From positions 1 to 7,284 of the forward strand of contig URNK01000086.1 of assembly GCA_900549195.1 (NCBI GenBank): a stretch of 7,284 bases of DNA, written 5' to 3'. The stretch is from an uncultured Collinsella sp. GTDB lineage: Bacteria; Actinomycetota; Coriobacteriia; Coriobacteriales; Coriobacteriaceae. Positions 1 through 5,150 of this stretch are shown piece by piece. The position numbers were made by a program, and so were the translations under genes. A model generated the notes under the pieces. The model was given only the letters and a program-made list of their open reading frames with translations, was not told where the DNA came from and made no database searches. Positions within the stretch are counted from its first letter, which is position 1. The number at the start of each line of letters is the position of its first letter.

Positions 1-45
1 GATGAGCGCTAGTCTCGTGGGCTCGGAGATGTGTATAAGAGACAG
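1..45 (+). other. Illumina Nextera adapter (sequencing artefact)
   Basis: Non-genomic sequence. Bases 12-45 match the 34-base Nextera read-2 adapter, whose last 19 bases (27-45) are the Tn5 mosaic end. Bases 1-3 (GAT) fit the 3' end of the P7 oligo, and bases 4-11 (GAGCGCTA) sit exactly where the 8-base i7 index belongs; read in reverse complement they are TAGCGCTC, which I recall as Nextera index N723. The order P7 end, index, read-2 adapter is that of a finished library molecule, so this is untrimmed adapter assembled onto a contig end, not a transposon end in the organism. Confidence 0.96.
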
Positions 46-95
46 ATCTTATACACAAATCTAAGTCTCTATATATAAGATTTTCTGAGTGCTCT
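46..95. other. Probable adapter-derived chimeric sequence
   Basis: Directly after the mosaic end, bases 46-62 read almost as its reverse complement (ATCTTATACACA then AATCT, against the true CTTATACACATCT). Bases 65-82 look like a further degraded version (GTCTCTATATATAAGA). This is what mis-assembled adapter dimers or adapter read-through with errors would give. The AT-rich run ends before the recognisable genomic repeat at 109, so the true junction with genome lies somewhere in about 63-108 and cannot be fixed from sequence alone. Confidence 0.55.
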
Positions 96-108
96 CATGA
101 CATGCAAA

Positions 109-226
109 CCATCACAAAGGGGACAGGCACCTTTGTGGTGGTCCAGAGAAGAATCAGCCCCGATTAAAAGAGGCGGCATCAAGCCCAGTCTACGTTTGGC
201 GATCCCAAGACCCAACGAGAACGCAG
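109..226 (+). repeat. Composite dispersed repeat, copy A (REP-like palindrome plus tail)
   Basis: The element begins with a palindrome: arms 109-120 and 130-141 (CCTTTGTGGTGG) pair with one mismatch around a 9-base loop. A tail follows, running to 226. The tail shares two blocks with copy B at 1442-1560: 159-184 (23 of 26 identical, ending AGGCGGCATCAAGC) and 206-226 (21 of 21 identical, containing GACCCAACGAGAACGCAG). Copies A and B are the same length and orientation. The palindrome resembles REP elements mobilised by RAYT transposases, but no transposase is present. A 67-codon open frame across this repeat is a by-product of it. Confidence 0.8.
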
Positions 227-351
227 CGATGGAATCGAGAACCGACAATAGCCCGTTCGCACAGATAGAGGCGGAGATTCAAGGTCAGAGTCCGGCTTAA
301 ACGGCTTAGCTATCGCACGTCACAATGTTCTCGTCATCGCCCCCATCGTTT

Positions 352-396
352 TTATAGTGCTTATAGTGAAAATAGTGAGTTTAGTGAGAATAGTAT
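352..396 (+). repeat. Five-unit 9-bp tandem repeat
   Basis: Five consecutive 9-mers follow each other: TTATAGTGC, TTATAGTGA, AAATAGTGA, GTTTAGTGA, GAATAGTAT. The constant part is (A/T)TAGTGA; units 2 to 4 keep TAGTGA exactly. A 9-bp step is less than one helical turn, so this is not a typical array of same-face protein sites. It may be replication slippage or an iteron-like binding array. It lies about 200 bp upstream of the membrane-protein gene, in the most AT-rich part of the window. Confidence 0.7.
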
Positions 397-421
397 TGCG
401 CAAAACTCGTGAACTCAATTA

Positions 422-517
422 TTGACCTCTCGCCCAGAATGAGAGGAGGGGCAAATATTCCTATTAGAGGTCAAATCGGAGCCTAATAGGGCCTTTTAGC
501 CCCTCTCATTCCGGGCG
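422..517. repeat. Large stacked hairpin with a competing alternative helix
   Basis: Three nested stems share one axis. The outer stem pairs 431-444 with 504-517 (13 of 14 bp; CGCCCAGAATGAGA against TCTCATTCCGGGCG). The middle stem pairs GGGGC 448-452 with GCCCC 499-503. The inner stem pairs CCTATTAG 460-467 with CTAATAGG 483-490, closing a 15-base loop. A separate perfect 9-bp inverted repeat, TTGACCTCT 422-430 with AGAGGTCAA 466-474, overlaps the inner stem by two bases and would exclude it. There is no T-tract after the outer stem, so it is not a classical terminator. It lies in the 5' region of the 595-1242 gene and could be a MITE-like repeat or an RNA switch. Confidence 0.75.
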
Positions 518-582
518 GTCGCTTTCTTTTGAATATTGTCGTAAGCTGTTATCACTTATCTTAATGAATGCATACTGTTTGC

Positions 583-597
583 GGGGTACTCGCCGTG
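583..597 (+). promoter_or_regulatory. Ribosome binding site deciding the GTG start at 595
   Basis: GGGG at 583-586 lies 8 bases before GTG 595. The upstream in-frame ATG at 568 has no purine-rich site before it (its upstream sequence is TTATCTTAATGA), and starting there would put nine unneeded residues before the positively charged start of the membrane anchor. Confidence 0.5.
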
Positions 598-1242
598 AAA
601 CGCTCCACCTATATCGGCCTACTCGTCTTAGCGTTTGCAGTTACCGCAGTCGGCGTGGGCATTATCTATCTCGCATTTCTCCCTGCCTCGGCGACGCAGG
701 CGGCGGTTGAAACCGTAAGCTACCCCATCGAAATCCTCACCGATATCGTCAAACCCGATTCAATCACCGTCGATTTCGACGGTACGCCCGCAGCGCTTGG
801 GATCAGCAACTATCCCCGAATCGAACTTGGAGCCACGCGCTATACCCAAGATGAGCAGCTTATCGGCAAGGCAACCAGTTTACTCAAAGGCAAGACGTTT
901 AAGCGGTGGTACGGCGCCGTAATATATCGAGCCAAGAAAATCCAAATGAATGGCGGGTATTATTCGACCCTCGAGCTCGATGCGGCAAACGGAAGCAGAC
1001 TGTGCAACGTTTCATACGACCCCGGCTACGTGGACAACGAAGGGCCGGGGGTCTATATCTCGGATGGCAACGTGATCTACGTCATGGAAGGCGACCAGAC
1101 GGCAGTCGTCGATTTTATGGATCGGTGTACCGAGGATGCCTACGAACAAACTTGCGAGCCCGATCCGCAGACAGCGCGCAACAGCGGCTCGGCACGCACT
1201 TGGCTATTTGACGATGAAATAACCTGGACCCCATCGAAATAA
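595..1242 (+). CDS. Membrane-anchored protein of unknown function
   Basis: I do not recognise this 215-residue protein. From the GTG start it opens with a short basic stretch (KRST), then one hydrophobic segment at about residues 7-30, most likely a signal anchor or an uncleaved signal peptide. About 185 residues follow, predicted outside the membrane, rich in Asp, Tyr and Gly and ending in a tryptophan-containing tail (TWLFDDEITWTPSK). Three cysteines lie in the outer domain (137, 178, 187); the last two could form a disulphide. I see no catalytic motif, lipobox or sortase motif. Codon use is less GC-biased than in the neighbouring hydratase and mgtA genes, and the gene stands alone between two direct copies of a composite repeat, which hints at an accessory origin. 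An ATG start at 568 (224 residues) is the alternative. The frame is confident; the function is unknown. Confidence 0.75.
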   Translation: MKRSTYIGLLVLAFAVTAVGVGIIYLAFLPASATQAAVETVSYPIEILTDIVKPDSITVDFDGTPAALGISNYPRIELGATRYTQDEQLIGKATSLLKGKTFKRWYGAVIYRAKKIQMNGGYYSTLELDAANGSRLCNVSYDPGYVDNEGPGVYISDGNVIYVMEGDQTAVVDFMDRCTEDAYEQTCEPDPQTARNSGSARTWLFDDEITWTPSK

Positions 1243-1252
1243 GGACCCGCCG

Positions 1253-1274
1253 GGCAGTCACCTTTGTGGTGGTC
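1253..1274 (+). repeat. Decayed half of a REP-like palindrome
   Basis: CACCTTTGTGGTGGTC at 1259-1274 is identical to the right arm of the palindrome in copy A (128-143), but the matching left arm is absent: the sequence before it is the 3' end of the membrane-protein gene region. It begins only about 10 bases after that gene's stop codon, so it looks like a truncated insertion or a deletion remnant. Confidence 0.6.
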
Positions 1275-1294
1275 TCGGCTCCGATGTTCCACTG

Positions 1295-1349
1295 TCTCGA
1301 TCTGTAACATCTAGCGGCCCTTTTCAATCCTAGATGTTACAGATCGAGA
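1295..1349. repeat. Perfect 20-bp inverted repeat (twin hairpin 1)
   Basis: Arms 1295-1314 and 1330-1349 are perfect reverse complements over 20 bp (TCTCGATCTGTAACATCTAG) around a 15-base loop containing GGCCC and TTTT. It lies 52 bases after the stop of the membrane-protein gene, but the 3' arm is followed by TGAAATG rather than a T-tract, so it may block 3' exonuclease or be a repeat rather than a true intrinsic terminator. It is related to the next hairpin. Confidence 0.85.
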
Positions 1350-1373
1350 TGAAATGATCGGCGGCGATTGTTT

Positions 1374-1430
1374 GTCTCAATCTGTAACACCAGGCCCACT
1401 TTTAGCGGCCAAGATGTTACAGATTAAGAC
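1374..1430. repeat. Related inverted repeat (twin hairpin 2)
   Basis: Arms 1374-1389 (GTCTCAATCTGTAACA) and 1415-1430 (TGTTACAGATTAAGAC) pair with one mismatch around a 25-base loop that also contains GGCCC and CTTTT. Its left arm begins 79 bases after that of hairpin 1, and the bases after each 3' arm are also alike (GATGAAATGATCGGCGGC against GACGAATCGAGCCGCC). The two hairpins therefore look like a diverged tandem duplication of one unit. The 10-mer ATCTGTAACA occurs four times across the pair, alternating in strand. Confidence 0.8.
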
Positions 1431-1441
1431 GAATCGAGCCG

Positions 1442-1560
1442 CCACAAAAGTGCCCGTCCCCAATGTGGTAGTTTTCGACAAAAAGAAGCCGCCCCATTAA
1501 CAGAGGTGGCATCAAGCAAGTCCATTTATTAGCGTCCCTCAAGACCCAACGAGAACGCAG
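1442..1560 (+). repeat. Composite dispersed repeat, copy B
   Basis: This is the second copy of the element at 109-226, in the same orientation. It starts with a weaker palindrome (1442-1468, CCACA...TGTGG) and carries the same tail: the block at 1493-1518 (CAGAGGTGGCATCAAGC) and the 21-base block at 1540-1560 that is identical to 206-226. The palindromic core reads AGTGCCCGTCCCC here, closer to the reverse complement of the copy A core (15 of 19 identical) than to its forward form (11 of 19), so core and tail have opposite relative orientations in the two copies. Confidence 0.75.
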
Positions 1561-1568
1561 AAATGTAG

Positions 1569-1640
1569 CCCGGGACTTACCCTTTCCCGAACGCGACCCT
1601 CGCGAAGCGCGTGAGCGGGCGGGAAAGGGTAAGCCCCGGG
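1569..1640 (-). terminator. GC-rich hairpin downstream of the hydratase gene
   Basis: Arms 1569-1588 (CCCGGGACTTACCCTTTCCC) and 1621-1640 pair over 20 bp with one mismatch, closing a 32-base loop that can itself fold (CTCGCG with CGCGTGAG). On the minus strand it begins 16 bases after the hydratase stop codon, where a transcript end is expected. No long T-tract follows (minus strand continues GCTACATTTC), so it may act by stabilising the 3' end or with a factor. It could also be another dispersed repeat. Confidence 0.5.
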
Positions 1641-1656
1641 CGGACAATTAAGTGCG

Positions 1657-3957
1657 TTACTCGGCAGCGGCCTTGAACTTGTTGTAGTTGATCAGGCAGC
1701 CAGCCTTGACGATGGCACGCTCCTCTGCCGTCATATCGGCAACGTAGAGCTCGATCTGCTCAACCGCACCGTCGGCACGCACCACGTAGGCGGCGATGTC
1801 CTTTAGGTCGTCATCGAGCGCAGCGCGAATCCCCGGCACGAAGACATAGTCGCCCACCTCAAAGTTGGGCTCGGCCTCCATCTGGAAGGGCACCATGCCC
1901 CAGTTCATCACGTTGGAGCGATAGCGCTTGGTGGCGTACTCGTGGACGATGTTGGCCAGGCCGCCGATCACGCGCTGGCAGCTCGCAGCCTGCTCGCGGG
2001 CAGAACCGTCACCGGGCTTCCTGGCATAGAGCATGGAGCCAAACTCGGTCGCCTTGGCATCGGCCGCGACACCCGCGCCGGCCAGCGCCTCAAACACGCC
2101 GGCAAGCTCGGCATCGAGCGCCGCCAGGTCGCCCTCGGACTCACCGGCCACGCGGCGCTTCTCCACGGCGTCAACCTCCTTGGAGCGACCGACATAGGCC
2201 GGATCGCGGCGGCTCAACGTAAACTCGGCCAGGCCCAGCGGGTTGGAGCGGAAGGAGCTCGTCTCGCCCGAAGGAATGAGCTCGTCGGTCGTGGTGACCG
2301 GATCCATGATCTTGGAGCACACCTTGAGCAGGATGTCGTCGCCGAGAGGCTCCATCGCGGGCCACGGCTTGATGTTGGGGCCCTCGACCAGCTCGTCGGC
2401 CGGCTCAGCCTTGCCAAAGCCCCAGTACACGCGCTTTTTGTACGGCGCGTCGTCAAAGGTGTACTCGCAGGCCTCGTCCCAGGTCTCCTCGGGCAGGTCG
2501 GTCGCCGGCGTCAGGATGCCGCCGTTGGCCGCCGTCGCCGCAATGGAGCGGGCGTCCATCAGGGCCACGGCGCTCAGCTGGCCGTTGCCCGGCTTGGAAC
2601 CCTCGCGATTGGGGAAGTTGCGCGTGGTGTGGCGGATCGAAAGGCCGTTGTTGGCAGGCGTGTCGCCGGCACCAAAGCACGGGCCGCAGAATGCCGTGCG
2701 CACGATCGCGCCGGCCTCCATGAGGTCGTAGATGTAGCCGCGGCGTGTAAGCTCGAGCGCCACGGGCTGGCTCGTGGGATAGACCGACAGCGAAAACTCG
2801 CCGCAGCCGGTGTTGGCGCCCTTAAGCACGCGGGCAGCCTGGACCACGGAGTCGTAGTTGCCGCCCGAGCAGCCGGCGATGACGCCCTGCTGCACGTGCA
2901 GCTTGCCGTCGACAATCTTGTCGAGCAGGCTAAAGTGCGTCTTGCCCTCGCCGATCTTGGCGGCCTCGAGCTCTACCTCGTGCAGGATGTCCTCGAGGTT
3001 CTCGTTGAGCTCGTCGATCTCAAAGCCGTTGGAAGGATGGAACGGCAGCGCGATCATGGGCTTGATGCTCGACAGATCGACCTCGACGCAGCCGTCGTAG
3101 TAGGCAACATCGGCGGGCTTGAGCTCGCGGTAGTCGTCGCCGCGGCCGTGCATGGTCAAAAACGCGTGCGTGTCCTCGTCGGTGGCCCAGATGCTCGACA
3201 GGCAGGTGGTCTCGGTGCTCATGACGTCGACGCCGTTGCGGTAGTCGGTCGTCATGCTCGCGATGCCGGGGCCTACGAACTCCATGACCCTGTTCTTAAC
3301 GTAACCCTTGGCAAAGACGGCGCGGATGATGGCGAGCGCCACATCGTGTGGGCCAACGCCGGGGCGCGGGGCGCCCGTGAGGTAGATGGCAACGACGCCG
3401 GGATAGGCAACGTCGTAGGTGTCGCGCAGCAGCTGCTTTGCCAGCTCGCCACCGCCCTCGCCCACGGCCATGGTGCCCAGAGCGCCGTAGCGGGTGTGCG
3501 AGTCGGAGCCCAGGATCATCTTGCCACAGCCGGCGAAGTTCTCACGCATAAAGGAGTGGATGACGGCGATGTGCGGCGGGACGAAGATGCCGCCGTACTT
3601 CTTGGCCGCGGAAAGGCCAAAGACGTGGTCGTCCTCATTGATGGTGCCTCCCACGGCGCACAGCGAGTTATGGCAGTTGGTGAGCACGTAGGGCAGCGGG
3701 AACTGCTCCATGCCCGAGGCGCGCGCCGTCTGGATGATGCCAACGAAGGTGATGTCGTGGCTCGCCATGGCGTCAAAGCGAATCTTGAGTGCCTCGGGGT
3801 CACGCGACGTGTTATGTGCCTGGAGGATCGAATACGCGATGGTGCCGCGCTTGGCATCCTCGGGCGTCTGCCTAATACCGCGCTCGGTAGCCTCGGCCGC
3901 AGGCACAACCTCGCTGCCGCCGCGCAGGTAGATGCCGTCCTCGTACAGCTTGACCAT
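1657..3957 (-). CDS. Aconitase-superfamily hydratase (YbhJ-like)
   Basis: A 766-residue [4Fe-4S] dehydratase of the aconitase superfamily, resembling the uncharacterised E. coli YbhJ group more than citrate-cycle aconitase. Cluster ligands are Cys363 (AGCSGGNYDS), Cys424 and Cys427 (FCGPC), spaced as in mitochondrial aconitase. Counterparts of active-site residues are visible: His96 (TNCHNSL), His134 (VIHSF), Asp152-Ser153-His154 (GSDSHT), Glu249 (STETT), Arg451 (NREG), TTTDELIPSG at 555-564, and Ser652/Arg654 (GDGSAREQAA). The order is the three-part cluster-binding core, then a charged linker at about 585-640, then the C-terminal swivel domain. The protein should be cytosolic and reversibly hydrate/dehydrate a hydroxy-polycarboxylate, but the substrate cannot be read from sequence. 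I chose ATG 3957 because GGGAG lies 5 bases upstream and the product then begins MVKLYEDGI; ATG 4002 (781 residues) has no such site. It is monocistronic here. Confidence 0.92.
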   Translation of the reverse strand: MVKLYEDGIYLRGGSEVVPAAEATERGIRQTPEDAKRGTIAYSILQAHNTSRDPEALKIRFDAMASHDITFVGIIQTARASGMEQFPLPYVLTNCHNSLCAVGGTINEDDHVFGLSAAKKYGGIFVPPHIAVIHSFMRENFAGCGKMILGSDSHTRYGALGTMAVGEGGGELAKQLLRDTYDVAYPGVVAIYLTGAPRPGVGPHDVALAIIRAVFAKGYVKNRVMEFVGPGIASMTTDYRNGVDVMSTETTCLSSIWATDEDTHAFLTMHGRGDDYRELKPADVAYYDGCVEVDLSSIKPMIALPFHPSNGFEIDELNENLEDILHEVELEAAKIGEGKTHFSLLDKIVDGKLHVQQGVIAGCSGGNYDSVVQAARVLKGANTGCGEFSLSVYPTSQPVALELTRRGYIYDLMEAGAIVRTAFCGPCFGAGDTPANNGLSIRHTTRNFPNREGSKPGNGQLSAVALMDARSIAATAANGGILTPATDLPEETWDEACEYTFDDAPYKKRVYWGFGKAEPADELVEGPNIKPWPAMEPLGDDILLKVCSKIMDPVTTTDELIPSGETSSFRSNPLGLAEFTLSRRDPAYVGRSKEVDAVEKRRVAGESEGDLAALDAELAGVFEALAGAGVAADAKATEFGSMLYARKPGDGSAREQAASCQRVIGGLANIVHEYATKRYRSNVMNWGMVPFQMEAEPNFEVGDYVFVPGIRAALDDDLKDIAAYVVRADGAVEQIELYVADMTAEERAIVKAGCLINYNKFKAAAE

Positions 3958-3967
3958 ACTGTCTCCC
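3955..3967 (-). promoter_or_regulatory. Ribosome binding site deciding the hydratase start
   Basis: On the minus strand GGGAG (complement of 3963-3967) is followed by ACAGT and then ATG at 3957-3955. The alternative in-frame ATG at 4002 is preceded by TGAACGA and lacks a comparable site, so the 15 extra N-terminal residues are unlikely to be translated. Confidence 0.7.
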
Positions 3968-4044
3968 ACTCTGCCCGAAAGGCTCGGGCGCATAGCATAC
4001 ATTCGTTCAATATCGTGCCATAGAACGGTTGCGAGTGGGTTGCG

Positions 4045-4073
4045 AATCTACACGTTCACTTTATCTCGGTAAA
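4045..4073 (-). promoter_or_regulatory. Candidate sigma-70-type promoter for the hydratase gene
   Basis: On the minus strand TTTACC (complement of 4068-4073) and TAGATT (complement of 4045-4050) are separated by 17 bases. Each matches the sigma-70 consensus at 4 of 6 positions. Initiation would fall near 4038, giving a leader of roughly 80 bases before the ATG. This is consensus matching only, and weak. Confidence 0.3.
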
Positions 4074-4107
4074 GCAAAGGACGAGCACCTTGCATCACTC
4101 TCCTGAC

Positions 4108-4154
4108 AAGGAGTGTCCCAAAGTGCCGGCACAAAAGGAACGTCCCCAAGTGCC
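4108..4154. repeat. Tandem REP-like half-elements, 27-bp period
   Basis: AAGGAGTGTCCCAAAGTGCC (4108-4127) and AAGGAACGTCCCCAAGTGCC (4135-4154) match at 17 of 20 positions, 27 bp apart. The second sits inside a short palindrome, 4128-4154, with GGCAC/GTGCC ends. The core (AAGGAACGTCCCC) is of the same style as the GGACAGGCACC palindromes elsewhere in the window but is a distinct subtype. It lies between the hydratase promoter region and the pyrE terminator. Confidence 0.65.
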
Positions 4155-4207
4155 AAACTACCCTACTCCGGCAACGCCGCAGGTAGAGGACGGACAGCGA
4201 GCGACGT

Positions 4208-4293
4208 CCAGAGCGAACAAGTTGGCATGAAAAAGGCGAGGCATTGACCTTCTGGTCATGCCTCGCCTTTTGAATGACAAATTGTCGCTCTGG
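4208..4293 (-). terminator. pyrE intrinsic terminator inside a nested hairpin
   Basis: The core stem pairs 4231-4249 (AAAAGGCGAGGCATTGACC) with 4254-4271 (GGTCATGCCTCGCCTTTT), with one bulged T and a 4-base loop. On the minus strand it ends in TTTTTC (4234-4229), a proper intrinsic terminator about 70 bases after the pyrE stop. The plus-strand reading ends in TTTTG, so it may work weakly both ways. An outer stem, CCAGAGCGAACAA 4208-4220 with TTGTCGCTCTGG 4282-4293 (one bulged A), encloses the core, giving an 86-base cruciform-capable structure. Confidence 0.85.
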
Positions 4294-4314
4294 GCGGCGC
4301 GCAGCGTCGGCCGG

Positions 4315-4340
4315 TTACGGCGTTTGGTAAAACGCCGTAA
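4315..4340 (-). terminator. Perfect 11-bp hairpin abutting the pyrE stop codon
   Basis: TTACGGCGTTT (4315-4325) and AAACGCCGTAA (4330-4340) are perfect reverse complements around the 4-base loop GGTA. The stem starts at the base directly after the pyrE stop codon (TAG, complement of 4341-4343). It has no T-tract, so it more likely protects the mRNA 3' end or slows polymerase ahead of the true terminator at 4230-4271 than terminates by itself. Confidence 0.6.
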
Positions 4341-5024
4341 CTACTCCCGAGCTCCGTACTGCTCGTAGTAGGCGTCGATGGCGGCCTTGAGCTCGTCATC
4401 GATGACAACCTTGCCGTCGATCTCGTGGTTGTAGAGGGTCTCGACGACCTCGGCCATGGAAACGATGCTCGCGACGGGGAAACCGTACTTTGCCTCGATC
4501 TCCTTCTGCGCGGTGGTCACGCCGCCCTTGCCGACCTCCATGCGGTTGAGGGACACGATCAGGCCCTTGATTTCGACGTCGGCAGCAGCCTTAACCTTGG
4601 GATAGGTCTCGTCGATGGACTTGCCGCTGGTGGTGACATCCTCGACCATGACCACACGGTCGCCGTCCTTGGGTTCATAACCCAGCAGGTTGCCCTTATC
4701 GGCACCGTGGTCCTTGGCCTCCTTGCGGTCGCAGCAGTACTTGACCTCCTTGCCGTACAGCTCGTGGTAGGCAATTGCGGTCACGACGGCCAGCGGAATA
4801 CCCTTGTAGGCCGGTCCAAACAGCACATCAAAGTCGTCGCCAAAGTTATCGTGGATGGCCTGGGCGTAATACTCGCCCAGCTTCTTGAGCTGATAGCCCG
4901 TCACGTAAGCGCCGGCGTTCATAAAGAACGGGGACTGACGGCCGCTCTTGAGCGTAAAGCTGCCGAACTTAAGGACGTCGGACTCGACCATGAACTTGAT
5001 GAACTCTTGCTTGTAAGCCTCCAT
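4341..5024 (-). CDS. pyrE: Orotate phosphoribosyltransferase
   Basis: A 227-residue enzyme that transfers phosphoribosyl from PRPP to orotate, giving orotidine 5'-monophosphate in de novo pyrimidine synthesis; cytosolic, normally a homodimer. The PRPP-binding motif is VVMVEDVTTSGKS at residues 124-136, with the adjacent acidic pair Glu128-Asp129. The flexible catalytic loop is DRKEAKDHGADKGNLLG (99-115), with the Lys and His expected in this family. LFGPAYKGIPLA (68-79) and the N-terminal FTLKSGRQSPFF (23-34) are also typical. Length is normal for the long bacterial form. The start is secure: GAGGAG lies 5 bases before the ATG on the minus strand. No other pyrimidine gene is in the window, so pyrE stands alone, diverging from mgtA and closed by its own terminator pair. 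I see no PyrR-type attenuator upstream. Confidence 0.96.
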   Translation of the reverse strand: MEAYKQEFIKFMVESDVLKFGSFTLKSGRQSPFFMNAGAYVTGYQLKKLGEYYAQAIHDNFGDDFDVLFGPAYKGIPLAVVTAIAYHELYGKEVKYCCDRKEAKDHGADKGNLLGYEPKDGDRVVMVEDVTTSGKSIDETYPKVKAAADVEIKGLIVSLNRMEVGKGGVTTAQKEIEAKYGFPVASIVSMAEVVETLYNHEIDGKVVIDDELKAAIDAYYEQYGARE

Positions 5025-5150
5025 GCGGGCTCCTCTCGTAATCGCGTACGTGCCTTCCAGTTTAGCGCAGGCGAAGCGTCGATGCGGGCGCGCTTTGGGG
5101 CCACGGCATTCTGTAAAGGCTTTGTCAAAGGGAATGGTTTTCCGAACAAT

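Noticed and set aside
27..62. Tn5/IS50-type transposon end or insertion sequence inverted repeats
   Set aside because: The mosaic end is preceded by the Nextera read-2 sequence and an index, which occur only in sequencing libraries. No transposase gene is present.
97..300. 67-codon open frame at the contig start
   Set aside because: It runs through repeat copy A; the peptide QRGQAPLW is simply the translated palindrome and reappears in unrelated frames near 5350. There is no ribosome binding site, and part may be adapter artefact.
352..396. CRISPR array or replication iterons
   Set aside because: The units are 9 bp without spacers, so it is not CRISPR. There is no replication protein gene or DnaA box cluster nearby to support an origin.
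1115..1327. 70-codon minus-strand frame overlapping the 3' end of the membrane-protein gene
   Set aside because: It overlaps an in-frame gene on the other strand and runs into the repeats; there is no ribosome binding site and the translation is Arg-rich shadow sequence.
1417..1647. 76-codon minus-strand frame between the repeats and the hydratase gene
   Set aside because: It is formed entirely of hairpin and composite-repeat sequence, with no ribosome binding site or domain.
1942..4023. Very long plus-strand open frame (693 codons) opposite the hydratase gene
   Set aside because: It is antisense to a gene with intact family motifs, and its translation is low-complexity Ala/Arg/Gly/Val/His sequence typical of shadows in GC-rich DNA. 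No domain is visible.
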